Notes under the pieces: model-generated
Told to the model about the DNA's origin: nothing
The model's input: the letters and a program-made list of their open reading frames with translations, nothing else
The model's database searches: none
Source of the DNA: Cymbomonas tetramitiformis
Taxonomy: Eukaryota > Chlorophyta > Pyramimonadophyceae > Pyramimonadales > Pyramimonadaceae
Reading direction: 5' to 3'
Assembly (NCBI GenBank): GCA_001247695.2
Contig: LGRX02033530.1
Location: forward strand, 1-64,000
DNA length: 64,000 nucleotides
Position numbers and translations under genes: made by a program
Part shown: one piece after another, positions 20,545-33,400 of the stretch
Position numbering within the stretch: the first letter of the stretch is position 1
How the letters are laid out: every line of letters starts with the position of its first letter

Positions 20545-22225
20545 CCTTGGCATGCCCATCGACGGCAACGATTATACGGATGTGGGCGGAACAGGAATTG
20601 CACAGGAAACATCATCTATCCACGTCCCTCTGCCCTCCAGGTATCACCCGATGTGAATATTAAAGTCTAGGGCGGAACCAGACACTTTTACATCGACAAT
20701 TGGCAACCGAAACGTGACCTGACTACAAGTATGCTAGGGTGAACTAGCATAGCATATGCTCGTGATTCTGTACATCCGAGAGGAGGATGCCGTATGATAT
20801 GATGCTGATGAGCCTAACGTGACAACAATACGATAGTATATACGCCGGTCGGGTAGAATTGCGGTAATGGGATTCCACCATTAACACCGGTGCCGCGGCA
20901 ACCAGTAGTTCCTGACGACTTGGGGATGCAACGCGCCTGGAACGGTATTCGGCATCAGCGGGAATTTTACCACCAACACTACCTTCAACAACATTGCCAT
21001 CGCCACCTGCAACCGAGGGCTATGTGGCAGTCGGGGGAAACGGCTAATTTCTCAGCATCGGAATCAGCTTCACCAGCGGGATCTCGTCGTTCGGGGGAAG
21101 GAGAAAATCGACCGGCAGATACCTCTTCCTGTGCTTCTCACCACAGCCATGTGTGCTGCAACTGTTTCCCCGTTTGGCAATATGTTTGCATGCACCCCGC
21201 CTCGTTCCTGCACCCTCTGGTAGCTTGCCTGCACGTTTTACTGCAGTGACTGACTTGCCCTGTACGACTCGTTGGCCACAAGTCGCGTCAAACATGCTCC
21301 TTGTCGAAGGGAACAACGTGTTTTCTCCAAAACGTTGTAGAACCCTTCATTAGGCTTTCAAGGTCAACAGGTTCAACAGGTCCAGGAAGATCCATACCTT
21401 GCAAATAATATTCACGCGAAAATAAAACGAACAAATTCCACACCAAATATCCAATATTCAGATCCGCCTCGCAGCCGACACCCGCAAACGGCCAAACATT
21501 GCAGTCGAAAATTTCAAGCTTGCATGCACTTGTTAGCCCTTGCCACGACGACACGATCCAGACGCCACGTAGACGTTAAATGTCGGGCAGCGACACGGAA
21601 AGCGACAAATTATTCATCCTTATAACTGGTCAGAGGCGACGCGACATGCGACACGATGCGATAGGCGACAAATTCCCAAAACCAGTTATAAGAACGGGCC
21701 TAAAGCGGATGTCGATATATGTTGCATCCAAAATATTTCTCCGCTGGCGTCGCCCTCCTCTAGACTGCCTGTGCCTGACGGGCCGATCTCTTGGGCTTGA
21801 AAGGCTTGCGTTCGTTGGCACGGAATCGGGAGAAATTTTGTGTGCGGCCGAAAATTCTCGTATATCGTGCGCGTGAACACTCGGCTTCTGACATTCGACC
21901 TGAAGCGAGCTGCCAAACAAAACGACCCGGGCACATCGATCGACATGTCCACCAATTTCATCACCGCGAAGGGCCTTTTCAGAATCGACAAGTGCCATGC
22001 GGTTGTAAGCGGAACTTGCTTTGTTGCAACGGCTTTCTTCTTTTTGATGATTGGCCATATGGTTCGGATATGTAATAAACCCTCGGCGAGTGTTGCTAAT
22101 TGATCTCAACTGAACGATTGCGGTTTCGTTGTGTACAAGTCACAGACGCGAGAGCGTACCACGAGTCTACGACCACGCCAATTCGCTTGCCGACAGGCGC
22201 AGGGCAGCCGCAATAGTCTCGTGAC
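20523..22225. other. Copy 2 of the unique stretch, no gene recognised
   Basis: Repeats 3641-5338 with few changes (5-bp insertion near 21100, single substitutions such as GCGGCAAAC to GCGTCAAAC near 21288). The inverted repeat CTTATAACTGGT is kept. Confidence 0.6.
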
Positions 22226-22230
22226 AGCGA

Positions 22231-22833
22231 TGTCAAGGTTGGATATTCAACCTTTTAGACTATGCGGCTGCTATTGAACAGTAGCAACTCGCAACAAGTA
22301 TAGGTGGGTATGAGTGCAGTCTGGTATCCAGAATATCTGCTTGAGCACAATGCTCCTCATATACCTCAATGTCCTCACGCCTCATAGGCGTTACCACCAT
22401 CGGGTTGTGAACCCGAGAACATTGGGCGAACTAACAGTATCGGCTGATCGAATTAGCCATATGATACCCGCATGGTGTTCAATTCATGCTTGAAGCGAAG
22501 ACGCGTCCCTTCAGAACAGTTTGTTCTTCAAGAACTGTCTTGCTTCATCATCGAGATGCTGTAATCAGCCTCTCGATGACAGATGTCACTCATGGTGAGT
22601 GGATGACAGATATTATGACTGTACATGTCATAGTCGACCGTACTGACGATACTCGACGACTGTATGTCATTATAACATGACATGACATGACATGACATGA
22701 CATGACATGACATGACATGACATGACATGACATGACATGACATGACATGACATGACATGACATGACATGATATGACATGATATGACATGATATGACATGT
22801 ATGACATGTATGTCATCGGTCATATCCCTGACA
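22231..22833 (-). repeat. 3' LTR, copy 2
   Basis: Equivalent to 5344-5981 with a shorter TGACA tract (about 22674-22800). In this copy ...GTATGTCATTATAACATGACA precedes the tract, matching the right LTRs more closely than copy 1 does. Confidence 0.9.
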
Positions 22834-23166
22834 GATCTCCCCTCTTAGAAGAGTTGTGACCTCACAATATAGGGTGCATACCTTTGTATATGTCTTTGAT
22901 GTCTTTGTTGTTGAGCTGGTACCAGTCTTCTTTACACCGATGAGGCGTCCCTCAAGGTGTTTTTAGGATATTGGGGGGAACTGGGTCCACTCTAAACCCT
23001 CACCTTAGGCATTTAGCCCTACAGTTCTTAGGATATAGCCCCCATGAATTGCGTATCGTATTTCAGAGTGACGTTTCAAGGTATCTTCCGAGGTTTACGT
23101 TACGGATAGATATTGCGTTGCCGTTCGTATCGTATTTCAGAGTGACGAATTAAAAACGAATATGTT

Positions 23167-23736
23167 TTAGCCACCATCGACCTCTGAGAGAAAAAAGAGA
23201 TAAGCTACGGCTTCTTCAGCCGACCCACTGGATCGTATACGTCGTAGGTGCTTCCTCATAGTGGTGGCACTGACCAATTCCATTTCAGGAAGGTCATCTG
23301 AACCTGGAGTCTGTTCAACTCTGGACAGAACTGTACGAACATTGGAACCTGATGAATGTTTCCTGGTGATCGTCATATTCTTGGACTGGAAGTCAATGTG
23401 TGGGTTCCTTCTTTCCAACCAATCCTGTCCCAGGATGACTGTGAAGGGTTTCGTGTCAATGATATAGAAATCTTCTGTATCCTTATATTTACCCAGCGTG
23501 AATGTAGCATTGGGAAGATAGGATGTACAGGGTAATTGGCTTCCTCCAGCCAATCCCACTGAGAATGATGATGAGTCTGTTGGTGATATACCAAGCTGAG
23601 AAGCGAACTGTCTGTCGATAAATGACGATGTAGCTCCTGGATCTACCAAAATGTGAGTACTCTGTCCATATACTTTCCCTTTGTACAACAACGGCTTCTT
23701 CTGTGATTTCAGCTGTGCTGTCTGTGACCGCATCAT
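23167..23736 (-). pseudogene. Protease remnant of pol, copy 2
   Basis: 189 codons identical in reading to the start of pol at 12613 (protease motif ILVDPGATSSFID), ending within the inter-domain linker where the 5.7-kb deletion joins it to noncoding 3' sequence. Confidence 0.85.
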
Positions 23737-23857
23737 TTCTGTGCGATGTGTTCTGAGGGAGTATCCATCTGCTGGAACTGTAATGTCAGACTGGAAAGGA
23801 CTTCTTCTGAGATACTCTCAACCCGGCCACTTGCTTCAGTGGCATTTTCAGGCTGAT

Positions 23858-25237
23858 TTATCCTCGGGGTGCCCTCATCACAGGTACCTGTGCAGTACCC
23901 GGAGAGTTTCCCTGAGGAGCTGGAGCTGATGCTGGAGCTGGAGCTGCAACTGCTGTATTGATGCTCTGCTGATTCTGGAGCTTCTTAACCAGGGTGTTGA
24001 CTGTTTTTAGGAGTTTGTTAGACTCACTTTTGCCACCCTGATTATTCTGTTGCTGCTGTCCTTTGTATGGATTCTGAGCTGGAGGATTGCCTTTTATGGA
24101 TTTCCCTTCTGATGTTTTGGTGGAAAAGCAATCCTTTGTGACGTGATTGGTACGACCACAACGTTGACAAGGTTGGGAATGAGTTGATGTTGATCCCTTT
24201 CCTTTTCCTTTTCCCTTGCCTTTTCCTTTTCCTTTTCCTTTATTCCTCTGGGAATTCTGGTTGGCATTCTGATTCTGGTTGCCTCGATTCTGATTGGATC
24301 TGTCATATGGCTTATTGCCACGGCCCTTATCCTTATCTTTCCTGATTGGGCCTCCTGACTGTTCCTTCTGTCCCCTATAGTGAAGGGTCTCTGCCTGCTT
24401 CGAATGAACTACATAATTCAAATCGAGCAGAACTTGTGTGGTTTGTGCCCACGACAAGTTATTCCTTTCATCCTCTGTCAGAAATCTGAGATGAAACTGT
24501 TTCCGAAGGTCTGATTCCATGTTACCGACGAATCTGTCCTTGATCAAGACATCATCCAAATCAACTGACGCTAAAGCAGCCAGTGATGTGAATGTGCGTA
24601 GGTAGTCTGCAAAAGTCTGGTTACCCTGTTGCAGTGCCATTAAATGCTTTTTGGCAACTGATCGCTTGTGGGGATTTCCGAACTGCCTGAGGAATGTATT
24701 TCTGACATCTTCATACGTGGCATCTGATGTTTTAGCCACGACCTGAAAATAGTGTTTGTCATTATTCTGAATGAACGTGAGGAAGACTGTGATGAGATCT
24801 TTATCTGGTGCACCTGGATATGTAAACTGAAAATATTTGTCTACTGTATCCATCCAAACCTCCGCATCCTGTCCGACTTTGTACCCCTTCGGTGGATTCA
24901 TTTTCACCTTAGGGACAATTGCGGCTGGAATTATTGCTGCGTTGGCCTGACCATCATCTGGATCTGTAAATGCAGGCGGGGGATTATCCTCTGAGTAATC
25001 CTCATCTGGTTCCTTAGGCTCAGTTTCTGGATCTCTATACCGACTCATGCCTGTCTTCATTCTGCTGATGGCATCGAAATATCCTATCTGATCATATCGG
25101 GTTTGTGTGTCAGCATAACCCTTTAACCATGAAGGTATTTTGAATCTGCTGAAATGATCATAAGAACCCAGAATGTCAAAGTACCAGTTATTAGGATCGA
25201 GATCAATAGCTGGTATAGCTGCTGGTTCTTCTGCCAT
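23858..25237 (-). CDS. Gag polyprotein of chromovirus, copy 2
   Basis: 459 residues, nearly identical to the copy at 12765-14126 with the zinc knuckle CQRCGRTNHVTKDC. It keeps CAG where copy 1 has TAG and so extends to GTAQVPVMRAPRG. The Ala/Pro repeat is four residues shorter; a few substitutions such as NGKHYF to NDKHYF and ELQNQQ to KLQNQQ. Confidence 0.88.
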   Translation of the reverse strand: MAEEPAAIPAIDLDPNNWYFDILGSYDHFSRFKIPSWLKGYADTQTRYDQIGYFDAISRMKTGMSRYRDPETEPKEPDEDYSEDNPPPAFTDPDDGQANAAIIPAAIVPKVKMNPPKGYKVGQDAEVWMDTVDKYFQFTYPGAPDKDLITVFLTFIQNNDKHYFQVVAKTSDATYEDVRNTFLRQFGNPHKRSVAKKHLMALQQGNQTFADYLRTFTSLAALASVDLDDVLIKDRFVGNMESDLRKQFHLRFLTEDERNNLSWAQTTQVLLDLNYVVHSKQAETLHYRGQKEQSGGPIRKDKDKGRGNKPYDRSNQNRGNQNQNANQNSQRNKGKGKGKGKGKGKGKGSTSTHSQPCQRCGRTNHVTKDCFSTKTSEGKSIKGNPPAQNPYKGQQQQNNQGGKSESNKLLKTVNTLVKKLQNQQSINTAVAAPAPASAPAPQGNSPGTAQVPVMRAPRG

Positions 25238-25720
25238 CTAAGATAAAACACCACACCAACAAAACCTTCAAAATGGATGCGTGTGTGTGTAATATATATA
25301 TATATATTGTACATGTATTAATTTTGTACATTGTTATAATGAGGTGAAGTATATATATGGTTCCACCTTCTTCCCCCCTCAAGGAAGTGTGAACTCCACA
25401 GGCAGTTGTCAAGTGCCTATTACCTCATCAAGCAGCATGCAATTCCCTTAGGAAGCAGCTGTACAATTATTGGGTTGTTGCCCGATATATTGGTCACGAA
25501 TGTGCTGATTTCAGCATGACCAAAATGCCAAACACGGAGTGTTTTACTATTGTATAGTGGCATTTTAGGGTGTGTAGGGTTACTGTGACCCTTATCACCT
25601 ATAGTGACATTAGGGTGTTATATGGTATCAATAACACCTAATTATATCAAATTTAAGCGGTATGAACATTTTCTGAAGGAATTAAATCAAAACTGCATTT
25701 AATATGTCACTGAATACCAC

Positions 25721-28414
25721 TGTCAAGGTTGGATATTCAACCTTTTAGACTATGCGGCTGCTATTGAACAGTAGCAACTCGCAACAAGTATAGGTGGGTA
25801 TGAGTGCAGTCTGGTATCCAGAATATGTGCTTGAGCACAATGCTCCTCATAGAAAAAAGAAAAAAGAAAAAACCACGCCCGTTGGGCGTATGCGTAAATT
25901 AATTTTCCCGGCCCTACTCTGGGCCGGACCGCCACAAGTGGCGGCCTTAATGGGACAATTTATACCGGGTGGTTCTTATCTTTTTCCTCATCTTGCTTTT
26001 CTTGTCTGAGTCTTCTGTATAGCTGGTATGTGCTGTGTGCATAGCTTACTGTCAGGTTATGTATTCTTTGTAGTGCTTGTGTGGCCTCTTTTCTGTTGAG
26101 CCCAAGTTGCTCGAGTATGTCTTGGCTGTGTTTGTACACCGTGCCTGTCCTGCCCACTGCAAACACATGAAGTTTGGCACGGAATCCGTGTCTGCGTAAC
26201 AGTTGTAGCAGCGGTCCGTATTTCGTGTATTTTTCCAGGAGTTTAGGTCCCCATTTTTCGTCATCGGTGTGGGCCACCTCTATGAGGTGTAGGTTTTTGA
26301 CTTTTGCTGGTGCTTCTTTTTGTGTGCATTCCCATCCGTCCTCCATGTCTTCTAGGCCCTCTATCATGACTATGTCTACAAAGCTTGGTATTGTGTCGGG
26401 CCCATCGTTTCTGCCTGGGTCGTCCTTTCCGTCGTGTCTGCATTGCCCTCTGGTGAGTATGTAATTTGGGAGTACCCTTGGCTTAACCCCTGGGTCCCTC
26501 TTTTTTCCGGTGTAGGCGAGTACTTTGCATCCCCCTTTTCTATGGTGGTCGAGTATGTGTTTTAGCTCGTCTGCGTGGGCGTCTGCCCTGTCCGAGAACA
26601 TCCCTCGCATTTGTGGGTTGTTGCATCCTCCTAGGGCGTGTCCTACTCTCATGAGGAAGCCCTTTGCGTAGTCCACCCCTTTGTGTCCGCATCCTTCCAG
26701 GGTGCACTTTCCGCCTCCTCCGGCTGAGTTTTTCGCCGTCTCATAGTCTTGTGCTGGCAGTATTCTCAGTCTGCATTTGAGTACCGTTTTTCGTGCCGCA
26801 AATGTGGCTCGTTTCCAGAAGCCGTTCGCTATTATGTGTAGTGGCGTGTCTCCTTTGAGGTGCTTCATTGTTTCGTTTAGCCAGCTCTCGGTGGCCCTGC
26901 CCTCTTGAACCGGGGGGGCGTTCCTCTTTTCCGTTCTGTGTGTCATGTCGTGTTTTCTTTGTTTCCATCTTGTTCTGGGCATCGGGTCCTCCATCATTGC
27001 ATGGACTCTAGACTCCTCCGTGACACGGTCGTGGTGAGCTTGTTTTTCGTTTGTCGACTTCCCTTGTGGCTCTTCCCGCTGCTCAATGAGTTCATTGAGC
27101 ATGTCAAAAATTCCCTCGGCATTGTGTTCCTCTTGGGTCATTTCTAGTCTCTCCGCGAGCTCGTTGAGTTCCTTAAATATTTCTTCCCCTTCAGAGGGTG
27201 GGGGTGGTGTTTCTGCGGGTTCGGGGTCGTTTCCTCGGGTGGGGTCCATTCTGCCCTCTGTTTCCCGTTGTTCTTGGTGCTCCTGCACCTCTCGCAAGAG
27301 GAGCATCTCCTCTTCCTCCCTCTGTCCCATCATGGCCTTTATTTGCCTGTCTTCTTCGTCTCGGGTCTGGTCGGCTTGTTGCTGCTGGTTGGGTACCGGG
27401 TCCCGTATTATCGCTTGTTCCTCTTCAGTTTGTTGCGCTTGGTCATGGTGCGCCTCCCATCTGAAATTGCGCGCAGTTTTCAGTTGGTGGGTCCAGGTTG
27501 TGGGTTCTCCCTGGAGTGCAGTCATTTTTGTTGAGAGTCTGCTGTTTCCTTGGGCTTGTCGTTCACGAAGAAGTGTAGTTACGTATTTTTGTACCGCGAG
27601 CTTTCCCTTTAGCTCCCTGCTGTTCGAGTCTTCGTCTGGTACCATGGGTTTGACTTTTATTGTCTCATTATTGTCCCACGCTTCCGTGAGGGTTCCCGTA
27701 GTACAGGCTCGTTTGGCTGCCTCGTCGGCCTTTTCGTTCCCCGCAATTCCGCAATGCTCCTCATATACCTCAATGTCCTCACGCCTCATAGGCGTTACCA
27801 CCATCGGGTTGTGAACCCGAGAACATTGGGCGAACTAACAGTATCGGCTGATCGAATTAGCCATATGATACCCGCATGGTGTTCAATTCATGCTTGAAGC
27901 GAAGACGCGTCCCTTCAGAACAGTTTGTTCTTCAAGAACGACTGTCTTGCTTCATCATCGAGATGTTGTAATCAGCCTCTCGATGACAGATGGCAGATAT
28001 ATAGTTCGGCGGTAATATATATCTAACTGGTGAGATAAACCCTGAGTTAAGGGTTACGGAATCAGAACGGTAAAAGTGTGATAGATAAAAGAGAGGCATA
28101 CATAAATACCTAACGGGTGTTTCCCGTCTACTGGTGACGGTCACCCAGCCTACCATAGGAAGTGACATGTGACAGTTTTGAGTGTCACAGTGTCAAATCC
28201 AGCAACAGATGTCACTCATGGTGAGTGGATGACAGATATTATGACTGTACATGCCATAGTCGACCGTACTGACGATACTCGACGACTGTATGTCATTATA
28301 ACATATGACATGACATGACATGACATGACATGACATGACATGATATGATATGATATGATATGTATGATAGGTATGACATGTATGACACATATGTCATCGG
28401 TCATATCCCTGACA
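25721..28414 (-). repeat. 5' LTR, copy 2, with LINE and 212-bp insertion
   Basis: Equivalent to 14610-17303 at a constant offset of 11,111 bp. The 212-bp insert is at 27993-28204. Confidence 0.9.
25852..27751 (-). mobile_element. 5'-truncated LINE, copy 2
   Basis: Same insertion as 14741-16640, with target duplication CAATGCTCCTCATA at 25838-25851 and 27752-27765. The 614-codon ORF (25960-27804) remains open, with a few substitutions (for example YKHSQDIL for YKHNQDIL, YQLYRR for YQPYRR). It was therefore present before the duplication. Confidence 0.88.
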
Positions 28415-28787
28415 AGCGATTTCCAGCTTTATTTTAATCACGATGTTTAATCAAATCACGATTAGTTGGTAATTGCAGTACAATCATGACTTGATTAGAT
28501 CAGGTCCGCAGCGTTAATCGCGACTTGATTAGTCACTAAAAAGGCCTAAGCATGCCCCTGATCATGATTAGGGGTTGTAATCATGATTAGGGGTTGTAAT
28601 CATGAACAACCTTGCCATTATTCGCATGTCATCATTTGTAGGTGCATTATGCGAATACTGATGAAGCGATCATTTCCGGACGAGGCTCTGGTCTCAGCCA
28701 AATTACCCCTCGCCCGTATTATGCTTCAATTTAAATAATGTTATTCGCGTGGAAAAATTATAGCCAACTGCCAGAAATTCATCAGTA

Positions 28788-28860
28788 TCTCCTGTAGCTC
28801 AGTTGGTAGAGCGCACGGCTGTTAACCGTGAGGTCTCTGGTTCGAGCCCAGGCGGGAGAG
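28788..28860 (+). tRNA. tRNA-Asn (GTT), copy 2
   Basis: Identical to 17677-17749, at the same offset of 11,111 bp. Confidence 0.93.
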
Positions 28861-29259
28861 CGCTCACATATAGCCCGGAAGGATACGATACTATATTCAT
28901 GATCGTTTTCCCGCATCTGCTGATGAGTGGATGTTGTTGATGATTCGGTTGTAACAAATGCAGGAAGTATACTATCGTATATCAGAGTTGCGTATTACGT
29001 AACTTGTGACATCAGATATGGAATATGCAGTTATCCATCACGACAGCGATAGTAGGTGACGGAGCATTAAGTATACATAAACCGTCCGCCTCTACAGTAC
29101 AGCTCTAAGACTATCTTTGACCCTAAACATTCCACCTCTGATGATATTGGTAATTATTGAAATGCATTCATTCTGGGTAGGAATTAAGAAGCCTCTCCAC
29201 CTTTGTTGAGATGTTATCTAAATATTGAAATTATTTTTCACGAAAATGGGAGAAATGAT

Positions 29260-29332
29260 TGGAGTTGCCGGGTTTCGATCCCGGTACCTCCCGCATGCAA
29301 AGCGGGCGCTCTACCAATTGAGCTACAACCCC
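29260..29332 (-). tRNA. tRNA-Ala (TGC), copy 2
   Basis: Identical to 18149-18221, with G3:U70 and anticodon TGC. Confidence 0.93.
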
Positions 29333-29339
29333 ACAAATT

Positions 29340-29412
29340 CTCTCCCGCCTGGGCTCGAACCAGAGACCTCACGGTTAACAGCCGTGCGCTCTACCAACTG
29401 AGCTACAGGAGA
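29340..29412 (-). tRNA. tRNA-Asn (GTT), inverted, copy 2
   Basis: Identical to 18229-18301. Confidence 0.93.
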
Positions 29413-29552
29413 TATTGATGAGATTTTTCAAACAAATCATAAACATTGTTTACATTTCCTTATAGATGATATTCGTATTTCGTAACACGCGACATGGATT
29501 TACGGCAGCGGCACATTCCTTCGATTGAAGATTCTTACATCGTCGATCGTTA

Positions 29553-30079
29553 CCCGTAATTTTAACGAGGAAATTACCTCTGTACTGTACTGTCGTTTGG
29601 TCTGTACTGTCTCGTCTTTGTACTGCGTCCGTGACAGCATGTCAATTTCCGCGTCTCTGGTTGGAGGTCCACCGTTTTTCGTCGACGGCAGTACAATGCA
29701 GACAAAAAGGACGACAGTATAGAGGCGGAGGCGTGGATGTCGCCAAAATGAAATTAAGTATGGTGCGGAACGGCCGGTACATGCTACAGTACACACGACA
29801 GTATACGGAGTACAGCCGACAGTACAGACTACAGTACCGACGACAGTATACGACAGTGTACGACATTTTCCCATATGACCGCTTGCACAGACGACAGTAC
29901 AAAACGTGGTGGAAAATACTGCATGCCCCTCTCTCGATAATATTTCGCTTAAACCTTCGGGCTGTACTGTACTGTCGCACGGCTGCCACGTCGGCACATA
30001 ATTCCCCAAAATCGACAGTACAGTGTCACAGAAAACCGACAGTACAGTACAGAGGTAATTTCCTCGCTAATATACCGGG
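29553..30079. mobile_element. 527-bp Harbinger-like MITE
   Basis: Present only in copy 2; copy 1 shows the empty site at 18450 (GATCGTTACAATA). The ends are CCCG...CGGG with about 40-bp imperfect inverted repeats containing CGAGGAAATTACCTCTGTAC, flanked by TTA on both sides (29550-29552, 30080-30082). A 3-bp TWA target is typical of PIF/Harbinger. The middle is full of CGACAGTA/GTACTGTC words in both orientations. No transposase is encoded. Confidence 0.85.
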
Positions 30080-30445
30080 TTACAATATAAACTCTTATTA
30101 CTCTACACACCGACTTCATCGTTCATGCCGATGCTGTATCATCCTGTAGTTGCACAAGCGAAGGGACGTGTGACACTCAGAGAATTAAGTGGAAGAACAC
30201 GATGAACGTTAACACGTGACGAAATCCCGTCATTAAATATGGAAAGCTACAAGCTTCATCAAAGCCCTGGCGCTGGCGCGTGTTAGCTTCTGTAGTGTGA
30301 AATTGTGTAAGAAAGTGTCACAAGTTTTCTCTCGACTGTTGGAACACCAATTTGGTGGCTCGTTTTTTGCCGGTTCACTGCGGACAGTGCGCGCACGAAA
30401 GAGAGGTTTTTATCAAGCGTCCCGCCTGAACGCAGCCGCGACGCT

Positions 30446-33400
30446 ATGCCTCGAGTATGGCCGATATTGTTGTGCGTCGTGCTGCTCTGTGCAAGTGCGC
30501 GTAGCGAATCTCAAGAGGCCGAAACCTCTGAAACGCAAGACCAAGGTGACCGCTTGCGCTTGTGAAATACTTGTCATTGTTATATTTCAGATGATGCACC
30601 CTGAACGCATGATTATCACACTTTCTCGGATAAATATTGCTATCGCACTCGTATATCGCGAAGTTGCATAGCAGGAGGCTCGTCGCACAAGAATTATCAG
30701 TGCCACATACACCTGTTCACCGCACGCATCTTTATTGCTGACTGGCGTTTTTTAAAAAGCACATGAACGCTTCGATGTAAGCCACAATCTATTCTTCTCC
30801 TAGCTCTTAGATTTTGTATGGCTGCAGTAGATCCCATGCCCGCCGCTCCTCTCCTCAGACACGCTATTCGCACGGCGTGTGCAATCAGCCTGCCTTCTTG
30901 CCTGGCGTACATGCACTGTCCACCGCTCGCAGTTTTTGTAATAGGGGTATTCGGAATCGGGCCATGGCTAAGTGGAGGGACGGAACGCGCTCCGTCGCAG
31001 ATTTGGATCCAACCAGAGTAATTGCGTCAACTACGATTTCACTGAATCGAAGAACATCCGCGGGAACTGAGGTTCCTCACCCGGTTCCCGCTTCAATATT
31101 CGAAGGGGAAGACGCAGCTGCCGCATCTTTTAGATTTTGTGCGCAGAACAACATGGAGAATCTCGAGGCAGTGTTGACTATCATTAAACACCTCCAACCA
31201 CTTCTTGACAAAATGGATACAGTTCCTGAAACTTCTGAACCAGCCCTTCGCTCAGCCGGTACGCTCGAACACTCGTAGATGATATGAGCCCGCAACTATT
31301 GATGCTATGCGAGAGTGTTCTTCCCGTATCGCCCAGTCGCCACATGTCTCCGTGATCAGCTTCTACCGGTCAGCGCTTTGTGGTCCACAGCACGTTTGCG
31401 CCGTGCGACACGACCTCCTTGCAACTTGTGCATTGCACGCGTGTACTTTCCTCAGCTCAACCTAACCTGAGGACGAGCCGAATGCGCTGGCTCTTTACTT
31501 TCCATATAGTAGCGTAGCACAGATCTTGGCTTAGGCCTGGCGCGCGCGACGTGCTTGAAGACCGTTCCGCTGTGCACAGTTCACGCTGTGACCAGAAGGT
31601 TTTGAACGAGGATTTCTTTCCAGATCTGAAAAAATAACTGGTACATCGATCGGTGCCAGTTTAGCAGATCATATTCTTGCAGCACCTCGTCCCCGTCACT
31701 TTAATCCCGGCTCGCTCGTCCGAAGTCTCCAGCTGGAGGGTTGCTTGGCCTCACTAGTCTTCCGCTGCCCGCACAAGTGTCATCGCTGGCTTTGCCTTGT
31801 CCTGTTCCGCGGATCTCTGGGGCTCCCCACTCCGCTGCCCGCACAAGTGGCGAGCGGAGTGGTCACCTGCTCCACTCCGCTCGCCCACGCCGGTCGCCAG
31901 CCTCCACCGGACTGCTTGTGTGCCAAGGAACCTCTTCGCGCGCCGTCACAGTGGTGGTGGGGTGGCGGAGCAGGCGCCTATGCGAAGAGGGCGAAGGAGG
32001 CTATCGCGGAGGGGCGGCCACTGGATGCCGGGGCAGACCTGATCCGCGCCCTGAAGCGCGAGGGCCTCGACCCGGAGGCGGCCGAGCGTATGAAAGCGCA
32101 GCTGACCAATGTGTTCTGGGAGACGAAGCGCTTCTGGGAGGCAGAGGCTCGCGCCAGGTGCTGCCGCCCTGTGCTGCGGCAGGAACGTGGCCGGACCCTG
32201 CATGTAGCGCCCCCTGCGCGCACTAGCTGCAGGGCTAATTGGTTTGGAGGCAAGCACGCCGGCGACTTCTGCTCTTCCGGCTGAGCCTCCGCCGGCAAAA
32301 AGGCGCCGCCGGGGCTTTCAACGTCGCGGGGTTCACGAGGGCGCACCTTTCTCAACGCGAGGCAGAGGTTGGGTCGGGTGGTGGGTTGGGTGCAGGGAGG
32401 CGGCGGAGAAGGAGGAAGCGCGCGCAAAGGCGGAGGAGGAGGCCATGAAGGAGGCAGCGGCACGGCGCTTGGCGGACGAGGAGGACTGGGCGCGCCTCGA
32501 GGGCTTAGCGGGCGATGAAGAGGCGGAGGTACTCGCGGAGCTCAATCTTCAGCTGATTAACAACAAGGGCAGCGAGGGGGAGACCTCCGTGCCGCAGGTC
32601 GCCAAGATGCTCGCAGGGGTGCACGAGGTGCCTCTCGCCGAATCTCCCTCTCAACCTTCACCGCAACCCTTCTTTGTGTCTTGCTCTCTGTGCCTTCCAG
32701 CCCATCCACCACGGTCCCCCTCACCCACCCCACTAGCCCCCTGCGTTCTGAGTGATCCGCGAAGTTGAGGGGTTGGTCCGTCAGGATGAGTTGCATGCCG
32801 GGTTCGACTTCTGCGTCGCGCACAGCATGTACAACTCCGACGAGGTGCACAATCTCGGGCGGATGCTTGGCCAGCGTCTTCCGCCAGAGTTCCGCCAGGA
32901 GCTCAGGTGCACTTCCCCTCCTTATCTTCCACGGCGTCGTCTGATCGGACAACAACAACTCGATTTGTAGCCTTCTTCTGACCCCATCTCTTTCATGTTG
33001 CTGGCGGCAGCAGCCGTATCAAGCTTCCTCAACGCTCGCCCTGTTGGTGACCCCTCCTGTGCTTCACGGAGGGGCGGGCACGAAGGCAGCGTGGGGTTTG
33101 CTCATTCCATGGTGGGTGGGTGGAGAGGAGGCTGGTTGGGGGCTCGGAACAGGGGTAAGTGGGAGTCAGGGAACTGCGAGGAACGGGCCACCAAGGCATT
33201 TGATCTCGAGAGGGCGGCGGCATTCCACAGTGCCGGCGTGGCATACGCGCGTATCTTGTCGGAGGACGGGTCGGAGGGCTGCACACCGGAGCAGCTGAAG
33301 TACTCCAAGGACCGTCTAGTGCACTGCATGACGGTGAGTGAAACCCTGGCGCGCGTGGTGGTGACGAGTCACGCATGGGGATGAATGATGCTCTGGCTTA

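Larger units (their letters stand above)
22231..28414 (-). mobile_element. Internally deleted chromovirus (copy 2)
   Basis: LTRs 22231-22833 and 25721-28414, target duplication AGCGA (22226-22230 and 28415-28419). It keeps gag and part of protease but has lost RT, RNase H, integrase and chromodomain through the deletion at 23168/23172. It still has LTRs, PBS (about 25706-25719) and polypurine tract (22834-22846), so it could in principle be mobilised by a complete element. Confidence 0.9.
20521..32157. repeat. Segmental tandem duplication, copy 2 (rearranged)
   Basis: Starts with ACCTCCCAGG as at 3639 and ends at the exon border 32157 (= 20516). Between 20516 and 20521 lie four junction bases (GCAA). 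It lacks the segment equivalent to 6317-12048; at that joint (23168/23172) three extra bases AGC are present, as in end-joining repair. Confidence 0.93.
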
